From Porphyra umbilicalis (taxonomy: Eukaryota; Rhodophyta; Bangiophyceae; Bangiales; Bangiaceae), in NCBI GenBank assembly GCA_002049455.2, contig KV919053.1, forward strand, positions 1 to 64,000: 64,000 nucleotides of DNA. Reading direction: 5' to 3'. The notes beneath the pieces were generated by a model. The model searched no databases. It was not told the origin of the DNA and saw nothing but the letters and a program-made list of their open reading frames with translations. The position numbers were made by a program, and so were the translations under genes. Below are positions 20,831 through 31,148 of this stretch, in pieces (the first letter of the stretch is position 1; each line of letters begins with the position of its first letter).

Positions 20831-22261
20831 GCAAATTGGCATTGTGGGCGGGTCGTCAATTTCGACGCACACTGGCCTGACACGTGCAGAGGAGCTGACG
20901 TGGCCGATACCATCGCCCCACCAGTGCTGTGTCAGTGCCGCACCGCACCCCACTCCTCGGCTACCGCGGCCGTCCCTGCCCTTCTCCCCACTGACAGCCC
21001 GTCGCCACTACAAGTGTTTCTCGTTTTGTGTGTTTTCCTGCCTGGCCGCCCACCCGGCCGCTGCCGACGTGTCATCTGCCAAGGAGGTCCTGCTGGACAA
21101 GAAGAGACGCGCGAAGATAGAATTCCCGTATTGTTTCCAGCTGGTCAGAAAGAACAGAGTACAGTATGGGAGACCGGCCGCAGCGCTGTTTCCAACAAAA
21201 AGCAATGGGAATCGCTATAGGCAGGAACAGAAGGCACATTCGGTATCCACAAGATGGGGCAGTGCCAGAAAAACGCACGTGATCCATTGGACTGGCAAGT
21301 GTTGGCACTGCTTTGACGTACAATCCGGGACACTCCAGCAATGCGCTCCTAGTTAATTCTCGATGGCACGCGCACAGCGGTGGTCCGGTCCACCGAAGCA
21401 ATCCACAGCAGGTGGCCAAATACATCCCCCATGGCTGGCTACCGCCGCAACGGCGGGCACGACAACGGTGGACTCATGCTACTTCCACTCACGTGTGTAC
21501 CCCACCTAGGTCCTTCCCCCATTGTGCGAACGTATGAGCTATCACTTGCTCGTATACGAGGATCGGGAGGGGGGAGCTGTGAGACCATGGCGGCGTGCGG
21601 GCAGTGACCCTCGTCTCGGATTGACGGGGCCCATGGGAAGATCCTGCGCCAGAGGTTGTAGCTAATCGGCCGAAAAGAGACCATCAACAGACAATCAGAT
21701 ACTGTTCAGATGACAGCTTTCACTGGACGTATGTTACTGAAGTCTCGTGGCACGGTCACTGCCTTGGGAGCCGTGTCGGTCAGGTGTCAAGCGTTCTGAG
21801 GCCTCGCAATGGTAGTTGCATGCAAGGAGCTGCGGTTGTGTCGTGCTGTACTCAGGCTGCACATCGTCTCGATGTTGAATAGATAACTTTTGACCACTGG
21901 ACCTGATTAGAATATTCTACAAAATTCACTCAGACCAACTTCGTTTCAAGCTCACATCGGTCGCGGGGCACTCGTGAAGGGCAGCAGGTAGGGTGTCATA
22001 TGAGCATGAAGGAGCCCTTGTGGTACTATTCTGAGCACACCGACGTGACCAGGGATTGTCCTCCATCCTACTTGAGCTCTTCGGTTGATTGTGACGTAGT
22101 GTTCTTTTTGGGTCGGACGTCTGCTAAAACGCGGAGGATGCCATGGACATGCCGAGCGGGAAAGGGCAACACGTCTTGGGACAGTAGGGTGTCAAAAACA
22201 AAAGTCGTGCGGCTCTTGACTTCATCATTTCCTCTGGGTAAAGTGACGTCCCTGATCACGC
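20831..22261. other. Gene-free region of lower GC
   Basis: No recognisable gene. It lies beyond the stop codon of the minus-strand gene at 22262-23740 and could contain further 3' exons of it. Confidence 0.4.
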
Positions 22262-23740
22262 CTATACAGTCAGAATGGACTGAAACTCACACCAACATGC
22301 TGTTTTGTACCGATATGTATCCAGCAACAGTGCTTTTCCGCACATGCGAGCATTGCGTGAGAACCGCTGCCGCGGCGTGGCTGCGGTGCCCGCCGCGGGG
22401 CCGGCCGGCACTATCCCACCGGCGGCCCCGCCGGCGGCGGCGCCCCCCCCACCGCCCCCACCGCCGCCGCCGCCGCCGCCGCCGCCACCCCCGTGGCCGC
22501 CGACCGTCGATGAGCGGCGGCCGGAGCGGCCGCCCGCCCCGGCCCCCGCCCCCGCCGCGGAGCGGGTCACGACGGAGCCGCTCGACAAAAAGACGGCCGG
22601 ATCGGGGGCGCTTCCCCCCCCCCCCGGCACGTCCGACCGGTAGAGCAGCACCACCCCCGACCGCAGCTCTGCATACGCAGCGTACGACTTGGCCTCCCGC
22701 CCGCCGCCCGTCGCCGCACTCGCCGCCGCCGTCGTGGCGGCGGCGGCGCCGCCAAACCAGCCCCGCCGCGACGGCGGCGCCGGCGTTGCGGCCGTGGCGG
22801 CGGCCGCAGCGGCGGCGGCGGCGGCGGCGGCCGCCGCCGCCACAGGCGGCCCCACCCCGGGCGCCTCCGCCTCGGCGTCGAGGCGCAGCACCGTCACGTC
22901 TGCCGCCGCGTCGGCGGGGAGGCGGGCCACGAGCGCCAGCGGGTGCACCCCCATCGGCGTCACGAGGGGGGGCGGCGGCGGCCGCCCCGCGGCGGCGGCG
23001 ACCGCCCCCGCCGGCGACGTGGCCGCCGCCGCCTTGGCGTCGGCGGCCCCGTCGGGGGGCTCCCCGCCGCCGCCCTTGGCCAAGGCGCCCCGCTTGGCGT
23101 CGGATGCCGCGGAGCGGCTCGACTCGCGCGACGCGCGCCAGCCGCCGCGCTCGGCGGGGGCGGCCTTGGAGTCGGCGCCGCCCCCGCCGCGGTCCCACTG
23201 CCGCTCCCGCCCGCGCCCCCGATCCCGCTCCCGGTCGCCCGCGCCCGCAGAGCCACTGAGGCGCCCGAGCGACAGCGACACGGACCACGTGCGGCGGCGG
23301 CCATTGCCGGACTTGTCCGTCCCGGGCGGCAGCAGCTGCCGCAACGCCGACCGGGCGCGCTCCCCAGACGTGCGCGGGGGGGGCTGCAGCGCCGGGGGGG
23401 CGGGCGGCGTCCGCCCCGCCCGCCCGGGCAGCGGGGAGGCGCTGGCCACCGCCAGGGGCGCCGCCGCCGCGACCTTGGCCACCGGCGACCGCTGCGTCGG
23501 CAGCTCCGCGTCGGCCGACGCCGACGCGCTGGCGGCGGCGGCGGCGGTGGCGGCGGCAGCGGCGGCGGTGGTGGGGGCGGCGGCGGCGGACGCGCTCCCC
23601 GCCCGCTCGGCTGTCGACACAGCCGCCGACGGCGCCACGTCCCCGTGGCCTTCGGCCGCGGCGCGCGCAGCCGCGGCCACCACGACGGCCGCCTGGGCTG
23701 CCGGCGGGGCGGCGCCAGCGGCGCGGTCGCTCATGGGCAT
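22262..23740 (-). CDS. Ala/Ser/Arg-rich protein with a partial PH-like motif
   Basis: A 493-residue frame from ATG 23740 (MPMSDRAAG), mostly Ala/Pro/Gly low complexity. Landmarks are an arginine-rich DRERDRGRGRERQWDRG segment, a Ser/Arg patch (ASRESSRSAASDAKR), a better-conserved stretch around TPMGVHPLALVARLPADAAADVTVL, and RRGWFGG...YAELRSGVVLLYRSD...PDPAVFLSSGSVV. The last resembles the first strands of a pleckstrin-homology domain (basic-W-F, then V-L-Y-Y-type strand, then P-x-V-x-L). The second half of a PH domain is absent before the stop, and a ~17-residue poly-Gly tract from a C/G-rich run lies between. An intron, a frameshift in that run or a chance resemblance are all possible. The C-terminal ~60 residues may not be real coding sequence. 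Confidence 0.45.
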   Translation of the reverse strand: MPMSDRAAGAAPPAAQAAVVVAAAARAAAEGHGDVAPSAAVSTAERAGSASAAAAPTTAAAAAATAAAAASASASADAELPTQRSPVAKVAAAAPLAVASASPLPGRAGRTPPAPPALQPPPRTSGERARSALRQLLPPGTDKSGNGRRRTWSVSLSLGRLSGSAGAGDRERDRGRGRERQWDRGGGGADSKAAPAERGGWRASRESSRSAASDAKRGALAKGGGGEPPDGAADAKAAAATSPAGAVAAAAGRPPPPPLVTPMGVHPLALVARLPADAAADVTVLRLDAEAEAPGVGPPVAAAAAAAAAAAAAAATAATPAPPSRRGWFGGAAAATTAAASAATGGGREAKSYAAYAELRSGVVLLYRSDVPGGGGSAPDPAVFLSSGSVVTRSAAGAGAGAGGRSGRRSSTVGGHGGGGGGGGGGGGGGGGGAAAGGAAGGIVPAGPAAGTAATPRQRFSRNARMCGKALLLDTYRYKTACWCEFQSILTV

Positions 23741-24371
23741 GCCGGCAGCGGTAGACCGGCAGCCGGCACCCAGTATAGGCGCCGCCGTTCGCTGCCCCCC
23801 GCCCCGCCACATGGCATGTGTGACCGTTTTATCGCGTGAATGCGAGGTCCCCCCGAGCAATGAGGAGGCTACAATGGCTTCAAATCGGGTGATAAATTGA
23901 ACATGAGCAGCACAAGGCGCGGAAAGTGGCCCCATCGCAATGGCGTCAGGAGGGGGATTTGGATCTAAATCGTTTGCAACTCTACCCCCTCTCAGGCGTT
24001 GGAAACGGCCCCCACGATCGATTCTAGAGGTTTAATCTCTAGAATAGAACGTGGGTCCGTTTCTCCTGAGATCCTACACGTCGGATTGGGGGTGCTGAGA
24101 ACCGAAGGGGTTGGGAGGGGGGAATGGAGGTGCACAAAATACCGCAGTACTTACTTTGACGTGGTTGGTACTGGGTATTCCCACCACGCTTTCGCTGCAT
24201 CTGTCCAATATTTAATCTGCACTCGCCGGACATTCCTCTCGGTTGTGCCTGCGTGAGCGGCCGTCCGCTTCATTGCCAGCACACTTGTCTCGATGGCCCT
24301 CACCTAATGGGCAGGCCGCTCCGGTCTCCCGCGCAGAGCTCCGCTCTCTCGTGCGAGCACACGACGCAGTG
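23741..24371. other. Intergenic region before the nested retrotransposons
   Basis: No gene is seen. It holds a small hairpin (ATTCTAGAG 24021-24029 with CTCTAGAAT 24037-24045) and ends with CAGTG at 24367-24371, the left target duplication of the copia-type element. Confidence 0.5.
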
Positions 24372-24523
24372 TGTGAATATGCGTGAGAAGGTTGCCGTGG
24401 CGCCCCGCGGATCGTCGGCGGCCGGGCGGTGGCGTTTATACGAGTCGGAGATACGATGCGGGCGAAATCAATCAGGCGAATAATCAGGCAGATAATTCAT
24501 GCGAGTAATTATCAATGATGACA
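24372..24523 (-). repeat. 3' LTR of the copia-type element
   Basis: 152 bp, beginning TGTGAATATGCG and ending AATGATGACA on the plus strand, so TG...CA on either strand. It is short for an LTR. The match to the split LTR has only scattered differences. Confidence 0.85.
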
Positions 24524-24769
24524 CTTCCCGCTCGTCGGTCTCGAGGTCTTGGGGATGTCCGTCCCGTTGTGGTCCGGCCGCGGCTTAGTGGCGGCCTGCC
24601 GGGCGTTGGCCTCGCCGTGTCGGGCGGTCGGGTTCATGGGGAACACTTCCCCGGTTGGGGGCGGGGGGGGGGGCAGGTGGCCGCGGGGGGGAGGGGGACG
24701 GCGGGGAAGGGGCGCCGGCGCGGCAGGGTTGAGCGACGGCGGACTCGGGGGGGGAGGGGGGGGGCGGCG

Positions 24770-26300
24770 TCAGGCGAGGTTGATGCCGGCGCGGGGCTGG
24801 TTGCGGTAGCCGTCGGTGGTCGTGTGGGTGACGACCGGAGTAGTCAGGGTGCCCGAGGTCAGGGCGGTCGAGAGGGCGGCGATATGGGCGGGGCGGGAGA
24901 AAGAGGGCTTGGAGAGGGCGTCGGCGGGGTTGTCGTTGCCGTGGATGTGGTTGACCTCCGCGAGGTCGCCGCCGAGGAGGGCGCGGCGGAGGAGGTGTAG
25001 GTCGTTTATCCCGGACATGTCGGCAGGGTCCTTAATGGACGTGACGAGCTCGTAAGTCATGGCGGAGTCGGTGTACGCGTCGATGGGGATGCGCTGGTTG
25101 AGGAGTTCCTGCAGGAACAAGCGGACGTCGAGGGAGGCGGCGTAGGCGTCGGCCAACGCCAGCAGCTCTCCGGCGGTGGAGCCGCTGCAGACGAGGCGGG
25201 GGTGGTGCGAGGCCCAGTGCAGGAGCGAGAAGCGGTGTGTGTCGTCGGTGAGGGCGGCGAGGTAGCCGACTTGGCGCTTGCCCGGCGGCGACGTGGCGGA
25301 GCCCGAGTAGTCGGCATAGATGCTCAGGCGGAGAGAGGGGCGGTGCAGGCGGGGGAAGTGGAGGGTAATGGGGCGGCGAGTGAGGATGGCCAAGGTGTCG
25401 TTGGCGTGCCGAGCGTCGAGGGAGGTGGGGGCGGGGAGGTTGGCGAGGTTGATTGCGTTGGTAAGGACGTCGGGGCGGGCGCAGTGGCCGACCCAGAGCA
25501 ATTGGGCTGCGAGGGAGTGGAGGGCGGTCCGGGAAGCGAGGCGGTCCTGGGGGCGGTCGGAGGTCGGGGCGGGGCGCAGCGTGGAGGTGTAGGGGCCGGC
25601 GGAGCAGTGGATGCCGGCGTCGTCGGTGGTGGCGGTAAGGCCGGCGAAGGTGACGTTGCCGCGGTCGGGTCGGTGCGTGTTGTAGTCTTGCACGGCAACT
25701 GTGACAGCGAGGTTGAAGGTGGGGGTTTCGGCGGAGAAGGTGTCGTCGACGTAGGTGCAGAGGGCGCCTGGGCCGGGGATGAGGTGAACGGTGTCAAAGG
25801 CGGCGCTGTGGATGATGCCGGGGATGACGAGGTAGCGGGCTTGGGTCGAAAAGTGGAAGTGGCGGCCCGCGTCGTCTTTGCCGTAGATGGCGCGGGTGAA
25901 GGCCCACACGTGGTCTTCGGGCTCGCCGGCTTCGGGCGGGATGCGGACATAGACGGGCTCGGGCAGCAGGTCGGATTGCAGGTAGGCGCGGAGGAAGTCC
26001 TCCGTGTGGATATTGAAGTGGAGGATGGAGGCGGCGGCCATGATGGTGCGGATGGCGCGTTGCGGGGTTACGGGGGAGGTGGGCACGTTGGTGCGTTTGT
26101 GCCAGTCGCGGTTGCCTGCGATGCAGAAGCGGGCACGTTCGGCTGGCTTGCCGTTGCCGCGGTTGGGCTTGTGGGTGACTCGCCAGATGAAGGGGAAGAC
26201 TTGTTTTCCGTGCGGGACCTCATGGAGCGCGATTGTGTGCTTGCAGTCGGTGGCCGCGAAGATGGCGAGCTCGGTGCGCTTGGCGGCGTCCCAACGGGGT
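24770..26300 (-). pseudogene. Copia-type reverse transcriptase and RNase H
   Basis: The reverse-transcriptase part starts near 26300 with TELAIFAATDC and HGKQVFPFIWRV, the family's N-terminal block. It continues with the R-A-R-F-C-I-A-G-N-R-D block and FNIHTEDFLRAYLQSDL, and reaches the catalytic TYVDDTF (YVDD at 25753-25742). RNase H follows with SGSTAGELLALADA, AYTDSAMTYEL and the terminal HIHGNDNPADALSKPS. The frame differs from that of the integrase upstream, with the switch between about 26290 and 26330. The last frame itself is intact to its stop at 24770. Confidence 0.82.
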
Positions 26301-27449
26301 GTTGGTGGGAGGAGGGGTCGGCAGGCTCGGCAAGGAAGAGGCGAGCGGCCGGCGGAAGGGCGGTGGCAGGTGGGGGTGCCGGCGTGTGCGTGCGGATGGG
26401 GTGGGTTGACGGGGCCGGGGCGTCGTGGTCCGGTTGGCGGGCGTGGTGGGGCGGGAGGCGGGAGACGAGGGGCTTGGTGCGGGACTCGTGTGCGGAAAAT
26501 ATCTTGTCGCCGTGCAGCACGTATACGGTCTTTCCGTCAAGTGAGTGGACGTCGCCGCGCAGCCAGCCGTGGCGGTCCCGGTGAAACCAGACGGGTTGGC
26601 CGACGTGGACGAAGGGGACGTTGGTGCCGGGGTGCGAGAGGGCGCCGCGGAGGCGGTCGGCAGCGGTGTGGCGCTCCATGGACGCCCGGGCGGCTTGCAT
26701 GGCGGTCGAGCGTGCGGCGATGGAGGTGTCGGCGTGCAGGTTGTCCCCGATGAGGAGGCGGGGCGGCTCGCCGGTGACGGCTGTGGTGGGGGCGATGCCG
26801 TGGGAGCGGGGGGCATCGTTTCGGGCTTTGTATGCCATGGCGAGTGCGAGTTCGGGGGCGAGGCGGGGCGTTTCGGCGAGGATGCGGGTGTAGGCTTCTC
26901 GAATTGGGCGATGGTGGCGCTCTTTGCGGCCGATGCCCCAGGGGGCTTCCGTCGGAATAGGGCGCCAGTGGATGCCCATGGCGTGGAGGGCGTTGATCAT
27001 TGCGTCGTTTTCGTGTTCTGACCCACGGTCGGTGATGACGGTCTCCGGGCAACCCCAGATTGAGAGCCAGGCGAGGTAGAGGACAGAGAAGGTGACCTCG
27101 CCGCGCATGGAGGGCATTAATCGGCCTTGGGCGAAGTCGGTGTGCAATCAGGTAATGTCGAGGACCTTGGGGACCAGGGGAGCCACCTGGAAGGCGTCGA
27201 TGGCGATGACGCGGTTGAGGGTGTCGGGGCGGGGCGGCAGGGCGTAGCGGGGGCGGCGGGGCAGGTGGGCGTGTTGTTGGCAGGCGGCGCACGTGGCGGC
27301 GACGTCCCGGAGTTGAGTGATGTCGGCCGGGGAGAAGGTGTTTGGGGGGAAGGCACGGAGGAGGGCGTCGACGCTGGCGTGGCCAAATTGGCGGTGGGCG
27401 TGGCCGAGCTCGGCGCGGGTGTAGTGGACGGCGGTGCGGCGGGGAGGAT
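26301..27449 (-). pseudogene. Copia-type integrase, with in-frame TGA
   Basis: The zinc-binding end shows HAHRQFGHAS and CAACQQ (HHCC type), followed by the core with HTDFAQGRL, a catalytic Asp block CPETVITDRGSEHEN and the Glu-region PWGIGRKERHHRPIREAY. A TGA at 27150-27148 interrupts LDIT*LHTDFA; copia integrases often have Trp here, so a TGG-to-TGA change is the simplest reading. The C-terminal part has the HVGQPVWFHRDRHGW and DGKTVYVLHGDKIFSAHES segments that follow the core in such elements. Confidence 0.75.
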
Positions 27450-29437
27450 GAGCGGGGGGGGGGGGAGGGTGAGGTGGCCGCGTTGGACGGCGCAGCGGAT
27501 GGGCGTGGCGGAGGGGCCGACGAGAATGGTGTTGTTGGCCGGGTCGACGACGAGGTTGAGGCGCTTGTGGGAGTGGAGGCCGATCAGGAGGGGGACGGCG
27601 TCGTGGCGGGGGACGTGGACGTCGGGGAGGTCGAGGTAGAGGGGGGCGCCCGCGGCGGAGCGTGTGTGGATGTGGAGCCGAAGGCGGCCGAGGGAGGTGG
27701 GGATGTCGTGGCCGAGAGCGTAGTTGGTGGTGGGGGGGCACATGGGGCCGGTGGTGGCTTGGGGGTGGCGGCGGAGCCACGTGTCGCCGACGATGTCCCC
27801 GGGCGTGCCGATGTCGGCGATGGCGGTGGCAATGTCGGGTTCTTGAATGTTGTAGAAGTGAGAGACGGGGATATGGAAGGCGGTGTCGGCGGCGGCGGCG
27901 TGGGGGCGGTCGTCAGCGTCGTGGGGGGAGGGCGTGCGGAAGTCCGGCAGGTCGGACGTCGGGAAGAAGTCGTCAGCGAGGTGGGCGCGGGCGGGGTGAG
28001 GCGGGGCGCGTTGGGGCCGGGAGGGGCATTCGCGGGCAAAGTGATCGGGTGCGTGGCAGATGTGGCAGGTGTTGGAGGGGCCGGGCGGGGGACGGAATGG
28101 GCGGCCAGGCAGGCGAGTGGTCTGGTAGGGTTGGGTGGCGTGTGCACGGAAGCGTTTGAAGGAATAGTAGGAGGTGGTCGTGTCGGAGGGGTAGGGCACG
28201 ACGACGTCGTACGAGACGGTGTCGTCGGGGCGGGGCGAGGCGTCTGCGGCGGAGTGGGCATGGTAGGCGGTCGAGGGGGTCGGGGCGGCGGGCGGCGGGG
28301 CCGGGGCGTCGGGGCAGGGCGGGGGGCCGGCGGTGAGGAGCAGCTTGTTGTGGGCGATGAGGGCGTGGGGGTCGTCGGGGTGGAGGGCCAGGACGGAGTG
28401 AGTGAACCAGTGGTGTCGGGTAGCGTCGAGGATCTTGTCGAGGAGCATGGCGGCGGTCTGGTAGCGGCTGGGCATTTGGGCTTGGAGCAGGGAGAGGCGG
28501 GAGACCATGCGGGTAAAGCGGGAAACGGGCGTGTCGTCAGTTCGGGAGGGCGTTGTGGCCAGGGTGGTCGTCTGCCGTTCGTCGCGAACGCGGAGGGCGC
28601 GGGCGTCGGTGTTGACGTGGGCGTTCACCAGGGACCACAGTTCCTGTTCGGTGGCGCCGTCGGCGTCGGCGACGAGGGCGGGCAGGTTGTGTTCGGATTG
28701 GCGGAGGGCGAATGGCACGCAACTGGCGCGGCGGGAGGCGGGGACGCCGATCGCGTTGCAGATGGCACGGAACTTGGCGACGGCGCGGGAGAGGGACTCG
28801 TCGTCGCCGCCGCCGTTTTGTTGGCGGGCGTGTAGAATTGGATGAAGGATCGGACGGCGGTCGTGTGGTGGTGCGGCGGGGGCGCCGCGGGGGGGTAGGA
28901 GGGGTCTGGCGGAGGTGGGGCGGGACGCGGGGCCGGGAAAGCGGGGGCCGGGGGCGTGGCGGACGAGGGGACGGCGGGGGCGGGCTCGGGCGGGGAGAGG
29001 GGGAGGGCGACGCTCGCGCCGGGCGGGGTGGCGCGGGCGGAGGGGAAGGGGGGTGAGGGATGGACGGGGGTGTCCGAGGGGTCGAGGGAAACAGGGACGA
29101 CGGAGTAAGGGCGGCGGAGGTTGGCGACCGACCCGATGTTTCCGGCGAGGTATTCGAGCAGGACGGTCGTGCGCGAGGAGGCGGGGTCGTGGCGGTTGGT
29201 GTTGTGGAGGGGGTAGGGGGGCCAGAGGTCGTTGATCACGAGGGAGAGCTGGAGGACTTGGCCGTTGGTCAGGGAAGAGGCGTCGAAGTCGCTGAAGACG
29301 AGGGTGACGACGGTGTTGGTTTGTTCGGGCGTCCAGGCGGGCGTAGAGGCGGCGGCGGCGGCGACGAGACGGGTATGGGTGTCTTGGAATGTCTCAGGAG
29401 AGCCCGAGAGGGTGCCGAGGTAGTCGACGGGGTCCAT
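27450..29437 (-). pseudogene. Copia-type gag with zinc knuckle and protease region
   Basis: Starts at ATG 29437 (MDPVDYLGTLSGSPETF). The first part ends in a Pro/Ala-rich stretch. The continuing gag (SRAVAKFRAICNAIGVP, then VPFALRQSEHNLPALV) is in another frame from about 28820 on. The CCHC knuckle is CHICHAPDHFAREC (C-x2-C-x4-H-x4-C). A protease-like region follows with ADIGTPGDIVGDTWL. The frame is then lost at a G run near 27455-27470, after which the integrase zinc region is read in the third frame. It is therefore fragmented, with at least two frame breaks. Confidence 0.75.
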
Positions 29438-29759
29438 GGGGGCAAGAGGGGGGGGGGGGGAGGGGGGGCAGGCGGGCGGAAAGCGGAATGTGGGAGGGAG
29501 GGGCAGATCGGGGCGGGGCGGGGCGGGGCGGGGCGGGGCGGGACGCGGGACGTGGCGGGGCGGGAAGGAACTGTTCGGGCCAGGGAGGGCGGGACGGGCA
29601 GTCTAGCGAGCGAGAGAGCGGCGCAGCGGAGCACGTCCGGGGCGGGCAAAGAGGCAGGGCGGGATACGGCACAGAACATCAGGCTTGCGAGCTGGGGGAG
29701 CGGCGCAGCGGAGCCGAGCGGGGCGGGATCCTGGGCGAGGGTGAGGAACCTTCAGCGAC

Positions 29760-29777
29760 GGCCGACCGATGCTACCA
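29760..29777 (-). other. Primer-binding site of the copia-type element
   Basis: On the minus strand TGGTAGCATCGGTCGGCC follows the 5' LTR directly. The TGG start pairs with a tRNA CCA end. The priming tRNA cannot be named without a tRNA set from the host. Confidence 0.6.
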
Positions 29778-29883
29778 TATGAATATGCGTGAGAAGGTTG
29801 CCGTGGCGCCCCGCGGCTCGTCGGCGGCCGGGCGGTGGCGTTTATACGAGTCGCTGATACGATGCGGGCGAAATCAATCAGGC
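29778..29883 (-). repeat. 5' LTR of the copia-type element, inner fragment
   Basis: 106 bp, matching 24372-24477 and ending at the gypsy target duplication CAGGC (29879-29883). Confidence 0.85.
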
Positions 29884-30287
29884 TGTAGCGGTTCTAAGCA
29901 CCACCACGTTGGTTCGTCGTCTGGCCGAAGTGACCTCTTGATCAGCTCGGTCCGTCGAAGGAACTGCCCCGGAAATCGACCCACAGCCCAGCCTTCCCCC
30001 AACGGGAGGAGAGGATCATGGCAAAGCCCAGGGGGGAATCGTAGTCCAAAGCACAGTTGGTTTTATCAAACGGCGACGGGGACGGCGTCCCCGCTGTCAA
30101 TAAACCCCTCCCAAACCGAACGCCGGTGGCCAAAGTAGCCACCCCAAATGCGCCAAACAGATAAATCCCTCCAAAGCGAAAAGTTCAAACAAGTAGTAGG
30201 GGGGCTGGGAAAACCACTTGGGAAAAGCCCCGCCCCCGACCGAATCCAATCTCCCCGAGATCTGGACAGGTCATTCCCTTGCTGGCC
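29884..30287 (-). repeat. 3' LTR of the gypsy element, shortened
   Basis: 404 bp nearly identical to 37375-37778 (few differences, for example ATCATGG against ATCACGG). About 94 bp that start the other LTR on the coding strand are missing and are replaced by unrelated sequence with a 14-C run. Confidence 0.85.
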
Positions 30288-30387
30288 CCCACCACCCTCG
30301 TCGGACCGAGGACCCGGCGGCCCCCCCCCCCGACAACAAGGTGTCCGCGTCTGCGTCGTCCTCCGCGATGGCCGACAAGAAGAGGAG

Positions 30388-31098
30388 ATGGCGTCCTCCA
30401 CCGCCGTGGGCCCCCTACCCGTGCTGTCCGACCCGTCGACGTGGGCGCCGGCGTGGGGGCGCGAGGAGGCCCGCATGGGTGAAGCCGACACGCTGGCCCG
30501 CGCGACGTTCCAAGGCGTCGACTCGGTGCGCCCCGCCAACCCGTTCGCCAAGCACAACGCGGCCATGTCGCACGCCCTCGTACCGTCCCTCGACGACCGA
30601 GCCTCGTCGATCACCGTGGTGCGGCGTAGCCGCGAGGTGGGGTACCGTCATTCTCACGTCGGCTTCATGGACGACGCCCCCGGGGACTCGCCGTGGGTGC
30701 CGACCTTCGCCTACATCTTGACGTCTCCCCCGTTCATCGGGGCGTCCGACAAGGAAGACACCACGACGGTCCAGTCGACGACCGCCCGCAACCACCACCG
30801 GAGCGGGCTCACAGGCCACCTCGTAGCCCGTCATCGAGCCGAGTACCTAAGTTGTGCCACCGCGACGAGCTCGCGCTTGAACCTGTCGACTCCCGCGTGG
30901 TGCTACGGGGTGGAGATCCCATACGGCAGCATGGCGGAACTCTCGTGGGTCCCCGCGGACACGACGGACGACCTCCACGCGGGGCGGCATACCCCGTGGG
31001 CCATCCTCTGTATCGAGTGGGCCCGCCTCGAGGCGCCGCTGAACAAGGAGAGGATAAAAACACGACGGAAGAGAGGGGACCACCCCACGGGGTTGTAG
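30388..31098 (+). CDS. Antisense ORF between pol and 3' LTR of the gypsy element
   Basis: A 236-codon frame on the strand opposite to gag-pol, from ATG 30388 (GAGATGG). Composition is balanced, with Trp, His, Phe and Tyr spread through it and most third positions G or C, as expected for real coding sequence in this genome. Landmarks are WAPAWGREEARMGEADTLAR, NPFAKHNAAMSHALVPSLDD, HVGFMDDAPGDSPWVPTF, AYILTSPPFIGASDKEDTTT and the basic end KERIKTRRKRGDHPTGL. The frame is open upstream through the LTR to 30148, but similarity to the LTR ends at 30287. No family is recognised. Extra antisense ORFs in this position occur in some LTR retrotransposons; here that is an inference. Confidence 0.5.
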   Translation: MASSTAVGPLPVLSDPSTWAPAWGREEARMGEADTLARATFQGVDSVRPANPFAKHNAAMSHALVPSLDDRASSITVVRRSREVGYRHSHVGFMDDAPGDSPWVPTFAYILTSPPFIGASDKEDTTTVQSTTARNHHRSGLTGHLVARHRAEYLSCATATSSRLNLSTPAWCYGVEIPYGSMAELSWVPADTTDDLHAGRHTPWAILCIEWARLEAPLNKERIKTRRKRGDHPTGL

Positions 31099-31148
31099 TA
31101 GCTCAGAGTGTAGACGGTGTCGTTGCGTCGACGGTGCCGGTCGGCACG

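Noticed and set aside
27342-28835. A 497-codon Gly/Val-rich plus-strand frame
   Set aside because: It is the complement of the copia-type gag/protease region, which has a zinc knuckle and family motifs on the other strand.
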